The notes below the pieces were generated by a model. The model was not told the origin of the DNA. It did no database searches and was given only the letters and a program-made list of their open reading frames with translations. The position numbers were made by a program, and so were the translations under genes. Positions 24,923 through 35,355 of a DNA stretch of 64,000 bases are shown in pieces; positions within the stretch are counted from its first letter, which is position 1; the number at the start of each line of letters is the position of its first letter. The stretch comes from Anaeramoeba flamelloides (lineage: Eukaryota > Metamonada > Anaeramoebidae), in NCBI GenBank assembly GCA_027625915.1, contig JANTQA010000033.1, positions 6,014,001-6,078,000 of the forward strand, written 5' to 3'.

Positions 24923-26093
24923 TATGTTTTCACTGTGGAAAAAAATTGTTTCTTTTTTATAATTATGGTTATTTCTTTTGCATTTATTTTTTCTTATCGA
25001 ACTAACTTCAAAATATTTTTTGTAGCTCTTAAATTTACTCCTCTTTAATATATTATTCTAACTATTGAAAAAAAAATTTTTTTTTTTAAATAATGATTTT
25101 TGATAACAAATTTAATAGAAAAGCTTATTTTTGTTGGATGTGTAAGCCCTTTTCATTTTTTATATTATTATTTTTCTCCCAAAATCTCATTTTATCCCTT
25201 TAGTTTTTGTTTTTTTTATTTTTTTTTTTTTTTGGGGGGGGTGAAAAAATGTTTTACCCATTCTGTATTATTTACTAAATTATCTTTTCATTGCATTCTT
25301 AAATAATATTTTTTTTTCCAAATACATTAAATCTCTTTTTATTAAAAAGGGGCGGTTACTGGTATAATATGGAATTGTTTTTGTATGATAAGTAAGTTAT
25401 TTGTAAAAGACGCAGAAGATAAAGGAAATGATCTTGTACTTTCCATTCTATTCCCCTTTTTTGTAATCCCATTATGTTGGATTTTTTGGTATAGATTACT
25501 TTATAATGCAACAGTAAATAATTTTAATTTTTTTTTTTCTTTAAAAATCTTTTTTAATATTTTTCTTTAATTAATATTGTGGTATAAATATGTATATAAC
25601 TTTGTATTATTTTAAATAATCATAATCTGGGTAATTTATTAATTTTTGGATTTATATCTGCCTTCAAAGAGAAAAGGGAAATCCTCAAAGTAAGAAAATA
25701 TTCCTTTTTTTTCACCTATTTTTATTTCTTCAGTTTACATTAATCTTATTGAAAATTTCTTTATTCAATATATTATTCATTCATTAAAATAGATTTATAA
25801 TGTTTTTTTCAACATACTCGATGTGGTTCCTTTTTTCGGTTTTTATTACCATCGGTGTAAAGGGAACTGGTGCTGCTGGTTTAATTAATACTATTGATAT
25901 TTTTGGGTTAAATAAAATAGTTGGAATTTTTATGGTAACAAATGTTTTAGTATGGGTTATAGAAATTCTTTTTATTGTTGTTATCCTCAAGGAGGTGAAT
26001 AATTATTATAAATCTTCCAGTATGACAACAGAGCAAGCAAAGCAAGAATTTGGGACAGAAGTTGGGAAAACTTTGGCTTCTGGTATGATTTAA
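20893..26093 (+). CDS. Secretory carrier-associated membrane protein (SCAMP), nine exons
   Basis: SCAMPs are four-span proteins of post-Golgi and endocytic membranes. Exons: 20893-20949, 21036-21143, 21243-21285, 21409-21516, 21626-21725, 21774-21793, 25350-25513, 25670-25689, 25793-26093; phases agree at each join, giving 306 residues. Two NPF motifs (residues 3-5 and about 17) and a charged coiled coil (exon 4) precede four hydrophobic segments. The family loop motif CWYRPLYKA appears as FWYRLLYNATR. The gap-free match to plant SCAMPs from the IP of exon 5 through exon 6 to IIWN supports the first 20-nt exon; TRKGKSSKF, matching TRTDSALKF, supports the second. The first micro-exon's donor (GTTGAC) is weak. 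The C terminus may instead splice at 26083 to 26398 and end at 26429 (10-residue tail GEYKRLFLTM). Intron 6 is 3.6 kb and repeat-filled. Confidence 0.88.
22021..24432. mobile_element. 2.4-kb foldback element inside SCAMP intron 6 (repeat family C)
   Basis: The left arm (22021 to about 22900) and the right arm (about 23280 to 24432) are imperfect inverted repeats. Paired landmarks, outside in, are ATTCCTCACTTTTTTAAAAT with its mirror ATTTTAAAAAAGTGGGAATT, the GGTTCTATTAAGATTTTT block, a GCACTTGACGGACAC-type block, and GAATTCTGGAAAAGCT. The middle 0.4 kb carries TTTCTAGACTAGAGACTTTT, also present at about 12820 (reverse) and 46205. Parts recur at 12700-13425, 41320-41810, 45240-45500 and 46110-46390. 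It has no coding capacity. The hairpin lies within transcribed DNA. Confidence 0.75.
24862..24920. repeat. (TA)n microsatellite in SCAMP intron 6
   Basis: About 25 TA dinucleotides in a row, likely length-polymorphic. Open reading frames running through it (Ile-Tyr repeats) are artefacts. Confidence 0.95.
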
Positions 26094-27138
26094 AAAAATT
26101 CGTCACATATACGATTAACTTATTTTGTCAGATTGAGATATGTGATAAAACAAAAGTTTTACTATAATGATTATTTGAAATGTTCGTTAAATGCATATTT
26201 AGAAAAGATAAACAGTGGAAATTATAAATTTAACCAATATTTTTCAAATATTAAACTCTTTTAATTTGAATTTTAATTTTTATTTTTTTTATTTTTAAAT
26301 TTTTGCTATATTAAACAATTGGTTTTATTACTTTGAAAAGGCCAACACAAATAAATTATGAATTAACTTTTTTTTATTTTTTTATTTTTTTAGTCAGGAG
26401 AATATAAAAGATTGTTTTTAACTATGTGATTCTTGAATGCGAGCGGTGGTCCTGGTATTTGTTTTTCTCTGTTTTCATGGGAGTCTTGGGATTATTCTTT
26501 ATTTGTCACTCTTTATTATTTTTTTTTTGTAAATTCTATTTTTGAATATAATTCAATTATGAATTCTTTTATAATGGTCGTTTTTTTTTTTAATCAAAGA
26601 AATCAAACTAGAAAAAAATGAGTTCTTATGGGGTAAATTTTGTAGAAAAAATTGTAAAATAATTCCGATTAGTATTATATATCAAATCAATTAAAAAAAA
26701 AACCAAAGGGTATATTTGTAGAATTTAAAATATTTATAAAATTTTATCTTCAAAGATTTTTTTTAACAGTTTAATCATTTTTTTCCTTTTGGAAGTTAAT
26801 TTGTATGTTTTTATTTTCAACAAACAGACAAAAAGAAGAATATTATTTCATTATTTGGTTTATTACCAGATTTTAGTAACATACTGTTAGAAAATGTTTA
26901 AAAGCTTTAAATATAATCAAAATTAAATAAAATTTTCAATGCTGATATTTGTAATATAAATGGATAAAAATTTTCATTTCCTTTTCAATTTCCTTTTTCA
27001 AATAGAACCCAAAAGCTTGAATTTACTTCTTTTAAAACTCTTTTTGTATAAAAGAAAAATATGGTAAAGAAAGTAATATTTTTTTCTCATTTAGAATTCA
27101 AATACTTGTATTGAAAAATTCGATCCTCTTTTATTAAA
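26094..27138. other. SCAMP 3' flank
   Basis: No separate gene is assigned. A G+C-rich patch at about 26395-26500 sits just after the possible alternative last SCAMP exon, so it may be 3' untranslated or coding sequence of SCAMP. The remainder is AT-rich and featureless. Confidence 0.4.
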
Positions 27139-27345
27139 TACAACCAATTCCACTTTGAAGACACAAACTATTTAAGAAATCTAAGGAACAAAAATAATCT
27201 CAAATTAAGGCACAAAATTTAAAAAATCTAGTAAAATATTTTGTGTAAAAAACAATTCCAAAAAATATGCTTTAATTTGAGATTTTTTTTTACTAGACAA
27301 AATTTTGTTGACAGTTTGTGTCATACAAGTTGAAATGACAGGTAC
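27139..27345. mobile_element. Tc1/mariner-type MITE, copy c
   Basis: It starts TACAACCAATTCCACTTTGA, has the family's inner pair (TCTCAAATTAAGGCAC near the left, TTTAATTTGAGA near the right), and ends GACAGTTTGTGTCATACAAG plus about 15 bases to GGTA. The right end differs from the family norm and is nearly the mirror of the left end of copy d. Confidence 0.7.
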
Positions 27346-27572
27346 CTAAATACCAGTTAAAGTGAAAACAATTTTGATCTACTTTATGATCAAAATTTGA
27401 TCAAAGATTTATTTGAAATTGCTAAAATAATCTATTTTTTCATTGAATTTTTGAATAAATGATCAATCAAAGAAGATACCTTCTATTAAAAGTCAGTATT
27501 CTAAAAAATTTATTCTTGTTAGTGCTCTATTTTGAGTTTAAACCATTATTTTTATTTTGATTGGTATTTAGG

Positions 27573-27774
27573 TACAGTCGTTTCGACTTGTATGACACAA
27601 ACTGTCAATAAAATTTTGGCTAGTAAAAAAAAATCTCAAATTAAAGCACACCTTCGAATTCTTGGAAAATAATTTGTGGAAAAAAAAATTCCAAAAAATT
27701 TACTTTAATTTGAGATTTTTCAGGTTCCTAAATTTTGTTGATAGTTTGAGTCTTAAAAAATGGAACTGGCTTTA
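27573..27774. mobile_element. Tc1/mariner-type MITE, copy d
   Basis: It starts TACAGTCGTTTCGACTTG followed by TATGACACAAACTGTC, shows AAATCTCAAATTAAAGCAC then TACTTTAATTTGAGA as inner inverted pair, and ends AAAAAATGGAACTGGCTTTA. Together with copy c and the 227-base spacer it forms a larger palindrome. Confidence 0.7.
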
Positions 27775-28290
27775 AGGATTTTAGTACAATAAATGGGAAA
27801 ATAAAGTGAAAATTTTTATTATGTTTTTTGATTTACAAATAGAATTTTCAAATACAAAGGTGATTATTTGTTATCTCTTTTCAAGTAAAAGGAAAATGAA
27901 AAATGAAGCCAAAATTTTTCCCACAATTGTGTAAGTACCAGTTTTATTTGATCTTACTTTTCATATTCAATACGTTTATAATTAAAAATCCTATTATTCT
28001 TTTTATCTTCAGTATTAAATCTCTTTTTAGCGAATTTTAGTTATTCTAATTATTTCACTGAATTATGGAAAAGGTACAAATTTTGAATTTGTTTTGTGCT
28101 TTAAGGGGGTAACTACACCATAAGACATGATAAAAATTTTAGAGAGATCAGAGATGAATATTTTATTTTAGCAGTGTATAATCCTAGAGACTCTAAAAAT
28201 TATTTTAAATAAAATTATTTGATATTTTTTTTTTTTAGTAACGTTAAATAGTAAAATAAGAGATAAGAATTGATAAAATTTGTTCATTTT

Positions 28291-28619
28291 TTATTTTTTT
28301 TTACAATCAACCTTTTTTTGGGGAGAAGATAATTTTGGATTCTTAGAATAAAACTTATAGCTATTTTGTTGTTTAAAATTTGATAAAATATAATCATATT
28401 CACTTCTCCAATTCCACCCAATCCAACTGTTTAGAATCTTAATCAATGATTTTTTTTGATTTAATTATTATTTTTTGGAATCATTCTAACTTTTAAAGCA
28501 CTCTTGGTATTTCCTTTTGTGATTCTCCCAATTATAATGTTGCTGTTCTTTTTAAACAAAATCCCACTATCCCAAATATCACTAATAATAAAATCTTTCT
28601 TAAATGCTAATGTTATCAT
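28291..28619 (-). CDS. Putative small two-exon protein, 91 aa, function unknown
   Basis: Exon 28491-28619 (MITLAFKKDFIISDIWDSGI ... KSALK, 43 codons) joins in phase 0 across a 53-base intron (donor GTTAGA, acceptor ATTAAG) to exon 28291-28437 (ILNSWIGWNWRSEYDYILSN ... VDCKKK). Three Trp within eight residues, high-complexity sequence and raised G+C make exon 2 look coding, while the intron has the usual A/T-rich character with in-frame stops. No domain or signal is recognised. A further splice near 28311 could change the last few residues, and exons upstream of the ATG are possible. Confidence 0.35.
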
Positions 28620-29520
28620 GGAAAAAAAATACAAAAATGATGAAAATTGAAAAAATGAGAAAATTAAAAGTCAGAATAGAATATTGAGATAAGGATAAAA
28701 GATAAGTCGTTCAACATTCAAAACACCATTTTAAATAATTCAACTCAAAATTCTATTGTGAAAATTTCTTATAGACTTTGATCTAAAAAATTTTAAAAAA
28801 TCTAATGAATGAAGTTCTTTAAATAATAAAAATCAAAGAGTTATAACCAAAGATAACAAATGTTCTTGTCTGATCCTCTTCAAAATTGCAACAAAGTGAA
28901 AAATTTTCCTTTCCCGTATGTACTCACGTATATTCCTATCAAAGTTTTTTTCTTAAAAAAGTTATATCTTTAATTGTTTCTCTTTAAAAGTTTAATGATT
29001 AATGGGTTCTTATTAAAGTTTCACAAAAATTGTATTACTTTAATCTAAGGTCTGATTCAATAAGAAAGAATCTTCAGTAATTTGAAAATTATTAAAAAAA
29101 AATATATCAATAATTATCTTTTTCCAACAAAATCCAAGAACAAATCAAAAACATAAAAGAGAATATTTTTCCTTTTTTAGTATAAAATGAAGAAATTCCG
29201 TCTCTATTAATAAAATAAAAAGACTCAAAACTGTGCCATAAATCTAGACAAAGTTCAATTTTATTATCAAAAAAAATTCACAAAAGTGTTTTTTTATAAG
29301 TTTATTAGATAAAAAAAACATAATTGTGATTCGTAACTATTCAAAAAGTTTCCTTCTACAAGTGAGGAAACAGTTCGTAAAAATAACACGAAAAAAAGGC
29401 AATTGTCATTTTCTTCCACTTTTTCCATTTGTTAAATTACAAACAACAAAAAATAAACAAAAAACAACAAAAAACAAACTACAAACAACAACCCACCTGA
29501 TTCCATTTACCAAAACACAA
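28620..29520. other. Upstream region of the RasGAP gene
   Basis: AT-rich non-coding DNA between two divergent genes. G+C rises from about 29330, where the frame is already open ahead of the chosen RasGAP ATG. The last 200 bases are probably 5' untranslated sequence; they are rich in CAAACAACAAA-type repeats. Confidence 0.4.
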
Positions 29521-29761
29521 ATGAACGCTTTCGCACGTTTTGATTATTTTTCAACACACAAAGGCGTTATTTCGTTCCAAGAGGGTGATTTACTAACCAT
29601 TAGCCCAATAAAGAATAAGAAACAAAACTGGCTATTTGGAACAAACCTTCGAACAAACGAACAAGGAATCTTCCCAAGTAAATTCAATTTTTTTCTGTGA
29701 AACTTTGTCATTGTCTGGATTTTCCTTTTTTATCCTCAACTCAATCCCCGATCCACAACAA

Positions 29762-29802
<41 letters not shown>

Positions 29803-32800
29803 AAAATTAATAACTTTTCTCTCAAAACAAAGCAAATTATGTGAAACTCGAAACAGTTGAAAACGAACTCCCATCTCAACTCAAAGGAGCGTTCCATCGG
29901 CGATCCCTTCATGCCAAATCCTTTCAAATCAATTCGATTCGGATTGGGAAAAGATTACAAACACTTATCTCTGGCAATTTAAATTCAAGACTCCAGGGGA
30001 AAGGCACCACACAAATCAAACTTATTAGTTCTGTTCACAGATCGTTTCAGGAACCAAAACAAATAATCCCAATACGGAGATTAGTTGCGCCTTTAACTTT
30101 ACCCCTAATCCCGATTTATTTGACTGCGCATTCTATCATCTGTGAGAAGACAGGCAAATTTGAAGATCGCTGGTTAATGTTGCTTGGCTCTAACATTTAC
30201 ATTTTCAAATCTAAGAAATCGTTTAATGGTGTTGGATCTGCAATGCGCTCAATAGATCTTCGAGAGGTTTTAGATGTTTGGAAGGTTGACGAATTAAGTG
30301 GGAGTGTTTCTGTCTCTGTATCTTCATTGTCAACAAAGATTTTCAATCAAGAAAATGTATCACCAAAAAGCATTAATGACAATTTGAAAAATGAGAACAA
30401 AAACAAAAACAAAAACAATAACAGTAACAAAAAAAAATATAAAAACACAAATAGGCTTTGTATAAAACTAAAATCAAAATCTATTTTTTTCCAATTTGAT
30501 AATAAGCAAATCTACAACCAATGGCTGTATGGGTTTCAAATTGTAATATTATTTCTCAAATTGGGATCTATGAAGCCAAACCAATTTAATTTAAATTTGA
30601 TTAAAACCTGCCTTGAATATTTAGATTATTGTAGGCAATGGTATACCAAAGAAAAGGAGCCGGTTTCCAATTTTACTATAGAAAAAGAGACCAACTCCAA
30701 AATGACCAATTTAAAGAATGAATATCAAAAAGAAGAAAAAGAAAACGAAAATGAAAACGAAAACGAAAAAGAAAAAGAAAAAGAAAAAGAAAAAGAAAAG
30801 AAAAATAATTCCCAAGAAAAGTTAAAGGAAAAACAAGGAAAAAAAGAAAAGGAAAACGAAAGTGAAAGAAGCAGGATTAATAGGCAATTCAATCAATTAG
30901 ACAAAGAAAAAAAAACTTTAATACAGAGTTGTTTAAATTCAATTGAGCAATGGGTTAATTTGCTCGTATTAAAATATTGTTTAAAATCACAATTTCGAAA
31001 TGATTCGCGTAGTAGACTATTAATTACAAAGTCGAATAAATCTGTCATGAATACCGAGCTGTCAATTGAAAAATTTGACATTATTACAATTCGTGAAGCA
31101 CATCAAGACGGGTGGTGGCTAGGAGAAATTAATGACAAAATAGGGTGGTTTCCTGCCGAAAATGGCATCTTATTAGATTATGGTAAATTTAATTTTTCAC
31201 AGGAGCTAATGAACAACAAAGAGAGGAAAAGAGAGGAATTGGCATCAATTTGCTTTAATAGGCAAAAGGTCAACATTTTGGATGAATTAGAAATCGAGTA
31301 TCATGGATATTTAAATAAGCAGCTATTGTCTAATAAATCGAAATGGAAGCCCCGATTGTTTTTACTATTGCATAATTATTTTTGTTATTACTCAAATACA
31401 GAATCTACGCACTCAAGCTTTGTCATCGATTTGAGAAAGCAAGTGGATGGTGTCGTTAATGCCTCCATGAAATCAAATAAGGAATTATGCTTTGAAATTA
31501 AAAACCATGTTCGTCAATTAATTTTAAATGCCAAGGATCAGAATAACTTTAACTTGTGGGTTGATGAAATCCAATTGGCATTAAGTTTCTTGAAATTTGA
31601 TCAAGCAATTATTCCATCAAAAATTGAAGAGCACAAGTTAATTATAAATGGCCTGATTGAATATTTGGATAAAATGCATATCATAATTGAAAAAAGGTTG
31701 GGGAAAATAATTAATAAAATCAAATTTATTGAAAATAATGAAAACCAATATCAATTCCAAATTGTTAACATCAAGAAAAAAAGAAGGTTAACTAAAAGAC
31801 AATCAAAAAAGTCTCTATTTAATAGTAGCCAAGAGATTATAAAATATTCTCAATACTTCATTATTAGACAGAAACTATTACTATTAATATTAAAAATTGA
31901 ATTTATTAAAAAATATAAAAAAAAATTATTGGGGATTTATGGAAGATTGCATTTCCCCACTTTAAATGATTTGGAAGTGGGCTATTCGACTGAAGAGCAA
32001 GTTTCTAGAATTTCGAAAGAAGAATTGAATTTTAAAAAATTCCAATGGTTTATATTGATAAACGAAGTTGATGAATTTTATTTACAAGTAGATACCGGTA
32101 AGGAAATCGGCTTAGCTTCCAGATCAAAGTTAAAAATTATTAAATTACCTAAAATTGAAAAAGTTTTTCAAATTGCATCTTCTAAAGTTTATAACAACCA
32201 AAATAATAAACAAACTACTGGCCAATTCAATAAGAATACAGATCAAGGGAATAATGATAATAAAGAAAACAACAAAGGCAACAAAAATAAAAACAATAAC
32301 AATAATGACAAAATCGATGATGATAATGATAACAACAACAGCAGCAATCAAATTGGGAATAATGATGGTATTGGAAATAATAATAAAAATAAAAACAAGA
32401 ATAATAATCAAAAAATAAAAAATAACGATAATTATATTAAAATAAATGAAAATGATATCATTACAATTAATGAGCTATTGAATAATAATAATAATAATAA
32501 TAACTATAATAATACTAACAATCCAGATGAAAACAATTCTTATATATCATTATATCAACAAATCGAATTTGAAGAAAAGGTAGGTCAATCGTTCCCAATT
32601 GAAAAAGAAGGTGATATTAAAATATTTAAAAATGGAAAATTTTATCAAAAATATTTCAAAATGAAATCTTGGTATTTTGGTTTATACAACAATAAAAAAG
32701 AAACACTCAGACCAATTAGTGTGATTGATTTTAGATTGGTGGTTTCTTATGATTTGACAACAATTAATAATAAAAAAAAAAATAATAAAAAAAATAATAA

Positions 32801-33463
32801 TGTCATGATTAATAATAATAACCAATTTAAAATTCGAATGAAAGGTGGCTTTACTCAAAAGTTTTTAGTTGAGAATCAGAAAAAGGTAATAAAGTTATTT
32901 AAAATATTTAATACTTGTAAGCTATTTCAAGAATTATCTCAACAAGATGCATTGTTTAACAAATTAAAAAACCTTACTGATTTAAATCATAAATTTATCA
33001 AATTATTAAATTGGATCAATTCACGTATAACTAAATTAACAAATAAATATGAGCAGTTACAATTGAATAGCAATAAAGAAAAAAAAGTAAATTCTTTATA
33101 TTTTCAAAACAAATTCAATCAAAATAAGAATGGTTCTGAACTATATGAAAGTAAAAAATTACGAACAAATATTTCTTTATTAAAAACTTGGAAAAAAAAA
33201 TTATTATCTAGATTGGCAAGAATAAATATTAAAAATGATAGCAATGATAATAGACTAAGAGCATTTTGTTTAAAGCCTTGTCAACCATTAAACAATGAAA
33301 ATCATCACATTTATTTTAATAAATATGATTGGTTGATTGTGAAAAGAAAGCCAATTGGAGGTATTTTAGAGATTGAATATAAAGATAAGGTTTATCAAAT
33401 TAATTCAACATCTGTTGAAATCGTTGAACCTTTAAAATCAGAACTATTATTAAAGAAACAACC

Positions 33464-33496
<33 letters not shown>

Positions 33497-33504
33497 GAAT
33501 AATG

Positions 33505-33550
<46 letters not shown>

Positions 33551-35313
33551 TGGCAACAATACAACCACAATCAATAATAATAATAGCAATAATAATAATA
33601 ATAATAATAGTTATAACCCTTTTAATAATCCGAATAATCAAAATAATAATTATTTAGAATTAAATACTTTAATTGATAATTTAGAAAATAATTCTTTTGA
33701 ACCTAATATTAATGATTTAAATAAATTTACAAATTTAGAAATAGAAAAAAATTTTGAATTAAAAACTTATTATATTAATAAATCACAAAAGCCAATAGAA
33801 AATTACTTGGCAAAAAAAAAATCATCAAAAGAAACATCATTTAAAAATTCCCTACCAATTTTTTTTACAAGCAAAGTAAAAAAAGAAATTAAAACTGGCA
33901 ACAAAAAATTTAATAAAAAATTTCTGATCTTATTAAATTGGTATTTATTAATTTTTAAAAAAAATAATTGTGAAAAAATATTTGATTTACGTAATTTAAT
34001 TTCTGTGGAGAAATCGATTAATTTAAATAAGCAATTTAATTATGCCTTTGTTTTGTATATTGATAATGAAGAAATCAGATTTATTGTGAAAAATAGGGAA
34101 CTATTGGAGCAATGGCTAATGATCTTTTGGTGGATTAAAACCATTTTGAATTTATTAACATGCTTTGAAAAGCAAAAAATTAATTTGCAAACAAAGGAAA
34201 ATTATTTAAAAATGATCAAATGGTTTGAATTAAAAATTCAATCTTATTCTATATTAAAATTAAATATAATTAGCAACGAATTAAAAATCAAAAACATTGA
34301 TGAGAAAATTAATGAAATTAATAATTTGGTGAATAACTTAATAAAATGGAGAAATTATATTCTAAGTAGATATTGTAGATATAATTTAATCAAGCCAGTA
34401 TTGATTAACTATCGGTTTAATGAAGAGCTATTGTTAAATAATGATAAAGAATATATTTTTTGTTTACAAAATTATCACAGTAATAATAACTTGGATGAAG
34501 AATTGAATGAATTAAGTTTTTTTGAAAACGAAATTTATGAAATAGTCGAAATAAATTCCAATTTAATTAAAGTTTTGGACAATGGTAACAAAAATAAAAT
34601 AGTAAATAGAAAAAAAATCCAAATATTAAAGCCAGAAGAAATGAATATCGAAATTGAATTTCCCAATTATTTTAAAAAATGGAAAAAAAACAACTTATTA
34701 AATATTAACTTTAATACTACTAATAATAGACACAAAAACAATCAGAATAGAAACGGAAATAAACAATCCAAGGGCAACAAGCAAAATACAAAATCCACAC
34801 AGCAGGAGGATGATTTATTTTATTCCTTTTTCAACTTGAACAATTTGGAAAGAAAAAAGGCTATATTTTTAGCTGAAAATTGCCTCTATAGATGGAAAGT
34901 TGAAAATGATTCTTTATTAAATTTCCCCATAGAGTACAAAAACTATCTCTATAGTACCACCACCATCAGTCATAAATTAATTAGATGGTGGGCCATTTTA
35001 AAAGGGTGGATCCTCTTGTTATATAAATCCAGCGAATCAAAAAGCGCAACACAGGTTTTTGATTTAAGAACAATTATTTCCATTAATAAGCAAGCAATTA
35101 CAAAATTGAAAAAAGAAAACTATTTTTTAATAATTAAATTTAAAGAAGGCTTTGAAAGAAAGTTTTCAACAAAATCATTAATTGAGTTAAATAATTGGTA
35201 TGACAATTTTAATATCTTAAGGAATTTTTTTTCATTATTAAAGCCAATAAATTTAAATATTAATAATGATAATACTAATAAGAATAATAATAATAATAAT
35301 ACTAATAGTAATA

Positions 35314-35355
<42 letters not shown>

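Noticed and set aside
24860-25306. Two plus-strand ORFs just before SCAMP exon 7
   Set aside because: One is made of (TA)n read as Ile-Tyr and the other of T runs read as Phe. Neither supplies the phase change needed between exons 5 and 7.
21725-25350. Direct splice of SCAMP exon 5 to exon 7
   Set aside because: The phases do not match (2 onto 1) and the first membrane segment would be too short; a 3n+2 exon must lie between them.
26433-26621. Plus-strand ORF (62 codons) after SCAMP, and a hydrophobic stretch in another frame (RWSWYLFFSVFMGVLGLFF)
   Set aside because: No start, splice site or family match supports it. The G+C patch is better explained as the 3' end of SCAMP.
29326-29520. 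Extending the RasGAP upstream to the start of the open frame
   Set aside because: The extension contains no ATG, begins with GTG, and has the repetitive CAAACAAC character of an untranslated leader. The SH3 domain begins right at the chosen ATG.
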